Below, in pieces: positions 25,939 to 33,373 of a stretch of DNA of 36,814 nucleotides (the first letter of the stretch is position 1; the number at the start of each line of letters is the position of its first letter). This DNA comes from Cryomorphaceae bacterium (GTDB taxonomy: Bacteria; Bacteroidota; Bacteroidia; Flavobacteriales_D; Crocinitomicaceae): assembly GCA_021299335.1 (NCBI GenBank), contig JAJTGF010000009.1, positions 1-36,814 of the forward strand. Direction: 5' to 3'. Position numbers and translations under genes: made by a program. The notes under the pieces were generated by a model that searched no databases, had not been told where the DNA came from, and was given only the letters and a program-made list of their open reading frames with translations.

Positions 25939-26988
25939 CTAAGAGAGACATGTGGCAAAGTTACCAAGAAATTGCATGGTGTCAATGCCATCGGCATAAT
26001 CGGTAAGTTTCGGGCACTGCGCCAAGCCAAAAGGCAAATAGCCATGCCCAACCACACATTGTATGACTTGTTGCTGCGCTTTTATAAAATCTAGGACTTC
26101 TTCTCTGGACTGATAACGGTGGTAATGCAACATTCCAAGTGGAGAATGAAGTTCGGAGCTTTCTTTTAGTAAAACAAAGTTGTTATCAAGAATCGGGACT
26201 TGATTCATGAGGTGTATGGCCTTGTTGTAATCGTAATTATTGCCGTATTTTTTGTGATGAATAACGTCTGCATAGGGGATTATGGCTTCAAAAAATCGAT
26301 TGAGGTCATAGTCATGGGCAATGAGCAATTGGGTCACATTCCGGCAACCTCTTCCAAAATATTGGAATATATCCTGACCCAGCGCCTCTAGTTCGACACT
26401 TGTTTCGGTGCCGTCTAGAATCGCCACCGAAGTTCTATGACCGCGCAACAAACAAGGATAGGCTTCAAAATATTGCTTGAAGTGCAGCATGCTGTTATTT
26501 GACCCCGTGGCAATTACAGCAGTAAAACCACTCAGTTTGCCTACTACAAATTCAATTCGGGCCTGAAGCTCAGGTTCAAAAAGCACCAATAATTTCGCTA
26601 ACGCGGGCAACAAGCGTGCATCCTCACTACTGAGTTTCACCAACGCTTTGTGCCCTGCACAGAGCACGCACAAGAAATCGTGAAAACCAACGAGAGGAAG
26701 ATTTCCAGGTAGAATAAGTGCAATGGTTTTGGGAACTTCTGCGTAAGAATAGGTGGCTAGCCAATTGTTCAGTTGCACGTTGCTCAACCATGGCGCAATT
26801 TCTTGGAAAGCCATTTTGATGGCGTCTGGTGTAAACCAACCGTTGTGGTGTTGCTCGCGCTCAATAAGCTGCTGAAGGGCCTCCCACTCTGCTTCGGTAC
26901 AAGTTAACGGACGAGGTTGGTCTTTTGCGAGTGCCTCGAGTATTTCACCGAGTGCAGCAAAAGCCGAGATGATTTGGCTTCTTTCCAC
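25939..26988 (-). CDS. Acyl-CoA reductase, LuxC family
   Basis: A 349-residue member of the LuxC family, related to aldehyde dehydrogenases, which reduce acyl-CoA or acyl-protein to the aldehyde with NADPH. The nucleotide-binding region has TIALILPGNLPLVGFHDFL near 88-106 and AGHKALVKLSSEDA near 111-124. The likely catalytic Cys is C215 in FGRGCRNVTQL. The start is GTG 26988 (no in-frame ATG is better placed), and a TACTTTTG box ends only four bases before it. The ferredoxin gene diverges from it with a 90-base spacer, a neighbour pair I know from other Bacteroidota. Here it is not part of a lux operon, and the true acyl substrate is unknown. Confidence 0.87.
   Translation of the reverse strand: MERSQIISAFAALGEILEALAKDQPRPLTCTEAEWEALQQLIEREQHHNGWFTPDAIKMAFQEIAPWLSNVQLNNWLATYSYAEVPKTIALILPGNLPLVGFHDFLCVLCAGHKALVKLSSEDARLLPALAKLLVLFEPELQARIEFVVGKLSGFTAVIATGSNNSMLHFKQYFEAYPCLLRGHRTSVAILDGTETSVELEALGQDIFQYFGRGCRNVTQLLIAHDYDLNRFFEAIIPYADVIHHKKYGNNYDYNKAIHLMNQVPILDNNFVLLKESSELHSPLGMLHYHRYQSREEVLDFIKAQQQVIQCVVGHGYLPFGLAQCPKLTDYADGIDTMQFLGNFATCLS
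25956..25985 (-). promoter_or_regulatory. Promoter of map inside the end of the acyl-CoA reductase gene
   Basis: On the minus strand TTG (25983-25985) and TAACTTTG (25956-25963) are separated by 19 bases, a near-ideal Bacteroidetes promoter. It is 25 bases before ATG 25930 and supports that start. Confidence 0.65.
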
Positions 26989-26992
26989 GGTG

Positions 26993-27000
26993 CAAAAGTA
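26993..27000 (-). promoter_or_regulatory. -7 box four bases before the acyl-CoA reductase start
   Basis: TACTTTTG on the minus strand fits TAnnTTTG and is followed by CACC and then GTG. If used, transcription would begin at or next to the start codon. No well-spaced -33 TTG is seen. Confidence 0.45.
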
Positions 27001-27054
27001 CGATTTTCTTAATTTTTTGTCAGGGAGCGCACAAAAGATTCGCTCAGTCGTTGT

Positions 27055-27062
27055 TATATTTG
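27055..27062 (+). promoter_or_regulatory. Candidate -7 box for the ferredoxin gene
   Basis: TATATTTG, identical to the efp box, lies 16 bases before ATG 27079. A -33 TTG at proper spacing is not seen. Confidence 0.55.
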
Positions 27063-27078
27063 CACAAAAAAAAGAATT

Positions 27079-27426
27079 ATGGCCATCATGATCACCGACG
27101 AATGCATTAACTGTGGCGCTTGCGAGCCCGAGTGTCCAAATAATGCGATTTACGAAGGCGGCGCCGAATGGAAATTTGCCGACGGCACTTCACTCAAAGG
27201 CATCATCCAAACCCTAAACGGCGAAGAAATCCAAGCGGATCATGCTTTTGAGCCGGTTAATATGGATGTTTACTACATTACCCACGAAAAATGCACCGAA
27301 TGTGTTGGTTTTCACGACGAACCACAATGCGCTGCTGTTTGCCCTGTAGATTGCTGCGTCGATGACCCCGACTACCGCGAGTCCGAAGATGAACTGCTCG
27401 CCAAGAAAAACTTCATGCACTTATAA
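27079..27426 (+). CDS. 2[4Fe-4S] ferredoxin
   Basis: A 115-residue electron carrier. The first cluster motif is C9, C12, C15 with C19 (CINCGACEPECP). The second uses C72, C75, C84 and C88 (CTECVGFHDEPQCAAVCP), with an eight-residue gap between C75 and C84 as in Alvin-type ferredoxins, followed by C92 and C93. The inserted loop between the clusters (about 25-65) is long and acidic. Its divergent partner is the acyl-CoA reductase, and its electron partner is unknown. The next gene starts with GTG directly after the stop. Confidence 0.92.
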   Translation: MAIMITDECINCGACEPECPNNAIYEGGAEWKFADGTSLKGIIQTLNGEEIQADHAFEPVNMDVYYITHEKCTECVGFHDEPQCAAVCPVDCCVDDPDYRESEDELLAKKNFMHL

Positions 27427-29088
27427 GTGTTCAAGTACCTCTTACTCACCCTCTTTTTTCTATACAGTTCTCCACGGTTTTTTGCAGCTAACGGCAGGGT
27501 AGTTCATATCGCCTGGACTGAAAATAGCGACGGAAGTATCCAAGAGGCACAAACACCCCAGAATGCCTTTTATTTGTTCGAGCAAAGCAATCAGCTGCTC
27601 AACTACAAAGATCCAAACAACCCTTTTTTTAAAATCCGCTTTACGTGGTTAGGCATCGACTGGACACTCGTCCACTTCTTTGCTATACTCCTAACTATAT
27701 TCCTTCAAATACTGACATTCAGGCGAATCAACCGCCGCATGGCCGAAAGCCGCTTCTTCAGAAGGTGGTCTTATCGCTTTTTAAAACTTTTTTTGTGGGC
27801 TGCGGTCATCGCCGGTAATATTGCTGCGCTTTGGGCAATCGACTTTTACAATACCCAAATCCACTTTCGTTACCACCAACTCACCGATTTTAAAAACGCA
27901 AGCACCGCAGCACTAGATCAAGCACTCAACAACCGGACTTATTTCCAGCCAAAAGAAAGTACGCGCCTTCGTTTTCAATTATTCAGGGAAAACAACGGCA
28001 AATGGCACACCCAAAGAGCACTACCCGTGCTACATTTCAAACAAAACAAGAAAGGCCAGCTCTTTTATACGCATGACAGCCGTTATGTTCGCTTCTACCC
28101 AGATGCCAAGCGCGTAAAAGCACCCACACAACTCGTGGTGATCCATCGCAGAGGTGAAAACAAAAAGATGGAGCAAGCGCTCTTTCAAATTCAAAATGGC
28201 GCATTGGTGCCCTTTCTATCTCAAGCCGAGCGCCCACAGCGCATCCTTTTGTTTGTGAATGGTTACCGCCCTATTTCAAGCAGCCAAGATCCCGAGCAAG
28301 CTCTTCAAGCGATCAATGCAAAAGGACTCGAACGCCCCCGATCCAAAAATCTGATCTACAGCTCAGATCAGTTCGGTTATTGGCCACAAGCAGCATTCAT
28401 TGCCGAAATTCAAAAACGCTTCAAGCCCTACAAAACGTATTATGCAGATGGGCATCACAGTGTATCTACCTCCAACCATGGGTCCTTGCTGCAATTTGTA
28501 AGTAGCGCAGCCCTCTACCCAAAACCCTGCTCGGGCGCGCACCATTGTTCCACCACAAAAATTGCCCATCAGCAGGAAGTCAGAACTTATAGCTTGCTCG
28601 CTACAAAACCGAACTACGAAGGTTTTCGAATCCGTTATTTAGCTGGTAAACAAGCAGGGCGCAATCTGCTTCAAGAGTTGTCTATGAATGGAAATGACCC
28701 GCTGAATGATACACTCTACGCCGTGAGTCACAGCATGGGGCATGCCTACTTCCTGGGCATGGCTAGTATCCTTAAGGGCAAAATTCAATTTGGTGCCTAC
28801 TATGCATTTTCGCCAGAAAACCCGAAAGGAAAAACCATAAAAACCCATTTATGGTCGGCGGTATTTCAATACGGAACCAAGCTCTACGGACCAAAAAGAC
28901 ATGCGCCGTGTCAGCAAGATGGCGTGGCACCGCAGTGGCGGATCAGCGGACTTCCCGCTACACAGCAGTTGAGCTTTCCAAAATCTTTGAAAACGCGCTT
29001 AGGCTATTTCAGTTCACATTATATTGGCTACTACACGTGGGTATTTGACATCCCAAAAGGCATCCCCGGCTACATCGGGCTACCTTAA
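27427..29088 (+). CDS. Unrecognised membrane protein with a possible alpha/beta-hydrolase domain
   Basis: I do not recognise this 553-residue protein. It starts at GTG 27427 directly behind the ferredoxin stop. It has an N-terminal signal-like helix (1-20), two further membrane helices near 75-95 (VHFFAILLTIFLQILTF) and 112-135 (FLKLFLWAAVIAGNIAALWAIDF), and a large soluble C-terminal part. That part has PQRILLFVNGYRP near 271-283, which looks like the first strand and oxyanion turn of an alpha/beta hydrolase, and VSHSMGHAYFLG at 433-444, like a nucleophile elbow with S436 but His where Gly is usual. A hydrolase role is therefore only a guess. The ends overlap convergently with the Smr gene by 4 bases. 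Confidence 0.75.
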   Translation: MFKYLLLTLFFLYSSPRFFAANGRVVHIAWTENSDGSIQEAQTPQNAFYLFEQSNQLLNYKDPNNPFFKIRFTWLGIDWTLVHFFAILLTIFLQILTFRRINRRMAESRFFRRWSYRFLKLFLWAAVIAGNIAALWAIDFYNTQIHFRYHQLTDFKNASTAALDQALNNRTYFQPKESTRLRFQLFRENNGKWHTQRALPVLHFKQNKKGQLFYTHDSRYVRFYPDAKRVKAPTQLVVIHRRGENKKMEQALFQIQNGALVPFLSQAERPQRILLFVNGYRPISSSQDPEQALQAINAKGLERPRSKNLIYSSDQFGYWPQAAFIAEIQKRFKPYKTYYADGHHSVSTSNHGSLLQFVSSAALYPKPCSGAHHCSTTKIAHQQEVRTYSLLATKPNYEGFRIRYLAGKQAGRNLLQELSMNGNDPLNDTLYAVSHSMGHAYFLGMASILKGKIQFGAYYAFSPENPKGKTIKTHLWSAVFQYGTKLYGPKRHAPCQQDGVAPQWRISGLPATQQLSFPKSLKTRLGYFSSHYIGYYTWVFDIPKGIPGYIGLP

Positions 29089-29615
29089 AAAGCTGTAAAA
29101 ACACTCAATACAAGTTCAATTCTAGAAGCGCCAACAGCTCCATTACTCCATTGAGCATCGTGCATCGCTATTCCCGGTCGGGATAAAACAAGCTGTTTGA
29201 TTTCTTGCTTGAGGCGCCCCTCTCCTGCCCCGTGGATGACCAAAAATTTGGTTTGCCTGGAACGGGCCTGTAAATTGCAGAATCGCTTAAAAGCACTCAG
29301 TTGGGCAAGCAAGACATCGTGAGCTGGAAGCTGTGGAGATACACCTAGCTCTTCTGCATGTAAATCTATGCTTGGAAGCGCATTTTCTTTGGTGCTTACT
29401 GGTTTTTGCGCTTTCGGTTTTTGAGCCATCTGCGCATCTTTAACCGTTATTTGCTGTATTTGTATTTCTTGGCGTGCTACCACCATGGATTGGAGGTAAC
29501 GGTAACAAAAACCGTTTTCGTCTTCGAGTTGCAGGGCATCTGCTTCAATCACTTTTACGGTAAACACACCTGCTTCGCGCAATACACTCACTTGTTGCCC
29601 CACCCACCAACTCAT
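29085..29615 (-). CDS. Smr-domain protein (MutS2 C-terminal-like)
   Basis: A 176-residue protein with a short N-terminal beta domain (WVGQQVSVLREAGVFTVKVIEAD), a low-complexity linker (about 60-80) and an Smr domain from about 80. The Smr domain shows IDLHAEEL, FLVIHGAGEGRLKQEI and a final strand. Smr domains act as nucleases on DNA or RNA in known proteins; the IHGxGxG motif is intact, but the substrate is unknown. The ATG overlaps the stop of the permease gene (ATGA), so they are translated together. It overlaps the convergent membrane protein gene by 4 bases. Confidence 0.85.
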   Translation of the reverse strand: MSWWVGQQVSVLREAGVFTVKVIEADALQLEDENGFCYRYLQSMVVARQEIQIQQITVKDAQMAQKPKAQKPVSTKENALPSIDLHAEELGVSPQLPAHDVLLAQLSAFKRFCNLQARSRQTKFLVIHGAGEGRLKQEIKQLVLSRPGIAMHDAQWSNGAVGASRIELVLSVFTAF

Positions 29616-30910
29616 TTGAATTGAATGGCTTTAATGGGAGAAATGCGCGCTACAACCCTACTTGGCAAAAGCAAAGCGATCATGCAAGTACCAAAAGTTA
29701 AGACATTGATAAAGATGAAATTCCAAATGTCAAAAGAAATAGGTACAGCATCTAAGTAATATACTTCTGGATTGAGTCGGAAAATCTCAAAACGAAATTG
29801 TAACCAACATAGCAGCACCGCTAGTAAATTACCGATGAGCAAACCGCGCAACAAAAGATAGGCTGCTTGCCACAAGAAAATCTGGCGAATGGAGCGATTA
29901 TTGGCACCCAATGCCTTGAGCAAGCCGACAAAAGAGGTGCGCACGACAATCAATACGAGTATTGCGGAACCTACATTGATGATGCCAATCAGTAACATCA
30001 GAAAGATGATGATCAAGACATTGAAATCCAAAAAGTGCAGCCAAGAAAATAAATCTGCTTCGGTATCCTGAATATTACTTACCTGCAATAAATGTTGGTT
30101 CACGGGCCGCATCTCGACCGCCTCCTTTAGTGCTTTTTCGGTACTGGCCAACGCGGCAAAATCAGTTACTCCTACTTCAAAACCTGAAATAAATTGAGCC
30201 GCTGTACCCATTCCGTCAAAAAACCGAAAGCGCAGCGGCCCTTTTTGGGTCGCAAAAACTTGCTCATTGGCACCGTCAATCAAACAAATGGGCTCGCTGT
30301 TGTCCTGTTTCAAGTCATTGAAGGCCAGTATTCCGGGTGACTGAATTTGGAGCTGCGCGCTATCGATGAGCTCTACCTTGCTCGAAGAATTGCTGAAACG
30401 GTAAGCGTAAACTTTAAGTGTGGTATCGCTCAGGGTCGTGAAACGCTGCGCCGTGTAGATGTCTTTGCCCATACCCCAATCGAACAATAAATTGGATGCG
30501 TCGCCCGCTACTTCAACTGTTATTAAAAATGACGAGGGACCGTCTAGAATGGGCCTCAGGGAAATTTTAGTGCCGTTGTCACTCATTTGCTGCACCAACG
30601 CTAGGTTCCCAAAAACTAATTTCTGATCGTATTCTAGAAAACCAGTATTGTAAATCCCGACGACTTTCAATTTCTTGAGCAAAGGCTGCTGCTTGATATG
30701 ATAGGCCGATACATCATCATTTAACTTGATATTTAATTTTTGAGCCGTCTCTGACGAAATCAATATTTCATTTATATTTTGCGGCTTAATGACACGGCCC
30801 TGTACCAAATGCTCCTGTAGAAAAGACCAATTGTAGTGAGATTCAACCCCTTTGAGCATGAGCCCAAGCAGATCTTGTCGCTGCACGAGAGAATCTTGTC
30901 CGTTTGCCAT
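29612..30910 (-). CDS. LolC/E-like ABC permease, C-terminal part after a frame break
   Basis: This 432-residue frame starts at ATG 30910 but lacks the first membrane helix of FtsX/LolC-type permeases, which lies just upstream in another frame (30843-31172). It begins QRQDLLGLMLKGVESHYNWSFLQEHLV, typical of the internal LKGV...W segment of the family, continues through a periplasmic domain, and has three C-terminal membrane helices near 288-315, 335-360 and 388-415, ending ARISPIKAIQFK. Intact relatives move lipoproteins to the outer membrane together with an ATPase; no lolD is in the window. The stop overlaps the start of the Smr gene. As it stands it is the larger half of a broken gene. Confidence 0.85.
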   Translation of the reverse strand: MANGQDSLVQRQDLLGLMLKGVESHYNWSFLQEHLVQGRVIKPQNINEILISSETAQKLNIKLNDDVSAYHIKQQPLLKKLKVVGIYNTGFLEYDQKLVFGNLALVQQMSDNGTKISLRPILDGPSSFLITVEVAGDASNLLFDWGMGKDIYTAQRFTTLSDTTLKVYAYRFSNSSSKVELIDSAQLQIQSPGILAFNDLKQDNSEPICLIDGANEQVFATQKGPLRFRFFDGMGTAAQFISGFEVGVTDFAALASTEKALKEAVEMRPVNQHLLQVSNIQDTEADLFSWLHFLDFNVLIIIFLMLLIGIINVGSAILVLIVVRTSFVGLLKALGANNRSIRQIFLWQAAYLLLRGLLIGNLLAVLLCWLQFRFEIFRLNPEVYYLDAVPISFDIWNFIFINVLTFGTCMIALLLPSRVVARISPIKAIQFK

Positions 30911-31172
30911 CTGAATAGATGCGGCGATCTAGCGCTTCTGCTTCAAAAATATGTGAAGAACCCGCCTTAGAAATGAAAAGTGGAGCGTTAAAACCCGTAA
31001 TTTTGTCCTTGATTTTTTGCTGAAAACCGCGTACGATAGCCAGCGTTAAGGAATTGACCAAAATAGCTAGCGCGATGCTCACCACAGAAATCCGAAGCAC
31101 TGGCCTAGAAACCCGAAGCCCGAGGTGCTTTTGACGAATCAGCCTAGAAGATATGAAGCGCTCGAACGACAC
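30843..31172 (-). pseudogene. LolC/E-like ABC permease, N-terminal fragment (frame break near 30910)
   Basis: From GTG 31172 (MSFERFISSRLIRQKHLG) this frame gives the usual N-terminal region and first membrane helix of the LolC/E-like permease (ISVVSIALAILVNSLTLAIV, then GFQQKIKDKITGFNA). After ALDRRIYSD the frame runs into unrelated residues (GKRTRFSRAAT) and stops at 30843, while the correct continuation is in another frame. Judged against relatives I remember, about 15 codons between the two parts are also missing, so a deletion with frame change is more likely than a single base slip. The GTG start overlaps the divergent DUF1343 gene by 20 bases. A TATTTTTG box lies 19 bases upstream. Confidence 0.75.
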
Positions 31173-32475
31173 AAATTTTGTTTTACAAGTCCAAAAATAC
31201 ACAAAGGTTTTGGCATCTGTGGCGCTGCTTACATTTTTGCTTGCATCCTGTGGTATCTTTTCCGACCCGACCTTCAGCCCCAACCCCGTGCAGTTTGCCG
31301 AAACAATTGTCATTGAAGAAGACTCCGTTTCTTTGGCGGGTTTTCCCAACCAACCTGCGCAACAAAAACCGAGCATTGCCGCACCACAGCTCGGCATTGA
31401 TCGCTTGCATCTTTTCACTGATTCCTTAATCGGTAAGCGAATCGCGGTAGTAGCCAATCAAACATCTGTGGTTAAAGACATCCATCTCGTAGATACGCTT
31501 TTGGCCCTGAAGCTCAATATCGTCAAGGTTTTTGCACCTGAACACGGGTTTAGAGGTGATGCAGATGCGGGGCAGCACATCGGACACAGCACCGACGATA
31601 AAACAGGCTTGCCGCTAGTGTCACTTTACGGTTCCAACAAAAAACCCACCGACGAGCAGCTCGCCGATATCGATATCGTCATTTACGACATCCAAGATGT
31701 GGGCGTCCGTTTTTACACCTACATCTCCACCTTGCATTATGTCATGGAAGCTTGTGCCGAAAACAACAAGCAATTGGTGGTGCTCGATCGTCCGAATCCC
31801 AATGGGCATTACGTCGACGGACCAGTTCTCGAGCCCACTTACAAATCTTTTGTAGGAATGCACCCTGTACCAATTGTCTACGGCATGACCATCGGAGAAT
31901 ACGCCATGATGATCAACGGAGAAGGCTGGCTTCCCAATGCCAGACGCTGTCAACTGTGGGTCATCCCTTGTAAAAACTACAAACACAAACTGACTTACAG
32001 TTTGCCTGTTGCGCCCTCGCCAAACTTGCGCACAGATGCCGCCATTGCGCTATACCCAAGTTTGTGTCTATTTGAAGCAACCACTGTAAGTGTTGGACGG
32101 GGCACCGACAAACCCTTTGAAGTCTATGGGCATCCGAAATTTCCGCCGACAAATTACCAATTCATGCCGATTCCGACGATTGGCGCCAAAAATCCATTGC
32201 ACCTGAACAAAATTTGCCAGGGAATGGAACTCAGCCAAAATACGGGTAAAAGAAGCTATCAACTGAATCTCAACTACCTGATTCAAGCCAAAGAACTTCT
32301 AGGAGATAGCATCGAGTTCATTGATCAACCTGCGTTTTTTAATCGTCTGGCCGGAACAGCCAGCCTCAAAGAGCAGCTAGAAAAAGGTTGGTCTGCCAAA
32401 GAAATCAGAGCCACTTGGAAACCTGGCCTTGATGCATTTATGCAAACCCGAAGCAAATACTTGCTTTACGAGTAA
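31153..32475 (+). CDS. NamZ/DUF1343 family lipoprotein (exo-beta-N-acetylmuramidase-like)
   Basis: A 440-residue lipoprotein (signal VALLTFLLASC, lipid-bearing C33) of the DUF1343 family. Characterised members of the family (NamZ) release N-acetylmuramic acid from cell-wall fragments, so a role in peptidoglycan recycling is likely. Conserved blocks are KRIAVVANQTSVV near 94-106, FAPEHGFRGDADAGQHIGH near 128-146, VIYDIQDVGVRFYTYISTL near 175-195, VLDRPNPNGHYVDGPVLEP and TVSVGRGTDKPFEVYGHP. The start ATG 31153 lies inside the divergent permease fragment (20-base overlap). No promoter box of good quality is seen upstream; TGCTTTTG at 31126-31133 has one mismatch. Confidence 0.88.
   Translation: MKRSNDTNFVLQVQKYTKVLASVALLTFLLASCGIFSDPTFSPNPVQFAETIVIEEDSVSLAGFPNQPAQQKPSIAAPQLGIDRLHLFTDSLIGKRIAVVANQTSVVKDIHLVDTLLALKLNIVKVFAPEHGFRGDADAGQHIGHSTDDKTGLPLVSLYGSNKKPTDEQLADIDIVIYDIQDVGVRFYTYISTLHYVMEACAENNKQLVVLDRPNPNGHYVDGPVLEPTYKSFVGMHPVPIVYGMTIGEYAMMINGEGWLPNARRCQLWVIPCKNYKHKLTYSLPVAPSPNLRTDAAIALYPSLCLFEATTVSVGRGTDKPFEVYGHPKFPPTNYQFMPIPTIGAKNPLHLNKICQGMELSQNTGKRSYQLNLNYLIQAKELLGDSIEFIDQPAFFNRLAGTASLKEQLEKGWSAKEIRATWKPGLDAFMQTRSKYLLYE
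31192..31199 (-). promoter_or_regulatory. Candidate -7 box for the LolC/E-like permease
   Basis: TATTTTTG on the minus strand fits TAnnTTTG and lies 19 bases before the GTG at 31172, within the coding region of the divergent lipoprotein gene. No clear -33 element. Confidence 0.4.
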
Positions 32476-32507
32476 AGGCAAAGAGACAAACAAACAAAAA
32501 TTTACAA

Positions 32508-32981
32508 TTACAGCTTAGCGTCAAGCACTTGCTGCGCCATGTCTGCCATATAGGCGTCAAGCTTGGCCTGAAGATCGGCATCAAAGGCACTGATCATGCG
32601 TGCCGCCAAGATACCTGCGTTTTTAGCGCCATTGAGCGCTACTGTTGCCACCGGAATGCCATTGGGCATCTGAAGAATCGATAAGATGGAGTCCCAGCCG
32701 TCTATTGAGTTGGAAGATTTAATCGGTACACCAATCACGGGAAGTGTCGTCATGGAGGCAGTCATGCCGGGTAAATGTGCCGCGCCACCTGCACCTGCGA
32801 TGATCACTTTGATCCCTCTGCTGGCCGCAGATTTGGCGTATGCAAACATTTTGTCCGGGGTTCGGTGCGCAGAAACAACCTCGGCCTCGACACTCACGCC
32901 GAATTGCTCCAAAATCAATTTTGCTTCTTGCATAATTGGCCAGTCAGACTTGCTGCCCATGATGATACCGACTTGTGTCAT
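32508..32981 (-). CDS. purE: N5-carboxyaminoimidazole ribonucleotide mutase
   Basis: PurE (class I) converts N5-CAIR to CAIR in purine synthesis, following PurK. At 157 residues it has family length, with the phosphate and substrate motifs [16 protein letters not shown] at 5-20, [13 protein letters not shown] near 39-51, and [24 protein letters not shown] near 63-86. The ATG overlaps the stop of the tatA-like gene by four bases (ATGA). purK is not in the window. With purL it is the second purine gene here, but the two are not in one operon. Confidence 0.96.
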   Translation of the reverse strand: MTQVGIIMGSKSDWPIMQEAKLILEQFGVSVEAEVVSAHRTPDKMFAYAKSAASRGIKVIIAGAGGAAHLPGMTASMTTLPVIGVPIKSSNSIDGWDSILSILQMPNGIPVATVALNGAKNAGILAARMISAFDADLQAKLDAYMADMAQQVLDAKL

Positions 32982-33349
32982 GATGCTGGGTTTGATGTGT
33001 TTTCAATAGGATTTCCGGCAGTAACTTGTTGTTTAACTTGCTTTGGCATGCTGCCGTAGTGAATGGTGTTGTCGATGTCGGTGGTCATTTGATCGAGAGG
33101 TGCCACTAACGTTTCTTCGGTTTCTTTGAGGATGCTTTCAATGTTGAGATCTGCTTTCATCTCTTGACCTGACTTTCTGATTTCTTGTTGCAGCTCATTG
33201 GAAGCATTGCGCACTTGATAAAGTGCCTGCCCAAGTGTTTTGGCAATACCTGGGACACTTTTAGAGCCAAAAAACAACAAAACAACCAATACGATTACGA
33301 TGACTTCAGAGCCAGCGACATCGCTAAGGAAGAGTGGAATGCTATGCAT
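32978..33349 (-). CDS. TatA/E-like twin-arginine translocase component
   Basis: A 123-residue protein with the TatA layout: a short N-terminus, one membrane helix ([16 protein letters not shown], about 14-29), the hinge [14 protein letters not shown] of an amphipathic helix (about 30-44), and a long charged tail. The hinge Phe-Gly (F27, G28) is kept. TatA proteins form the pore that exports folded proteins with twin-arginine signals. TatC is not in the window, and a TatB role is possible. The stop overlaps the purE start. A TAGCTTTG box ends four bases before the ATG. The short-chain dehydrogenase gene ends 24 bases upstream. Confidence 0.88.
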   Translation of the reverse strand: MHSIPLFLSDVAGSEVIVIVLVVLLFFGSKSVPGIAKTLGQALYQVRNASNELQQEIRKSGQEMKADLNIESILKETEETLVAPLDQMTTDIDNTIHYGSMPKQVKQQVTAGNPIENTSNPAS

Positions 33350-33353
33350 ATTG

Positions 33354-33361
33354 CAAAGCTA
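33354..33361 (-). promoter_or_regulatory. -7 box four bases before the tatA-like start
   Basis: TAGCTTTG on the minus strand fits TAnnTTTG and is followed by CAAT and then ATG 33349, the same arrangement as at the acyl-CoA reductase gene. The -33 element is not clear. Confidence 0.4.
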
Positions 33362-33373
33362 CAAAGAAAAGTC

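Noticed and set aside
31173-31457. Longer start of the permease fragment
   Set aside because: The added residues do not resemble the family and are antisense to the DUF1343 gene; GTG 31172 gives the proper N-terminus.
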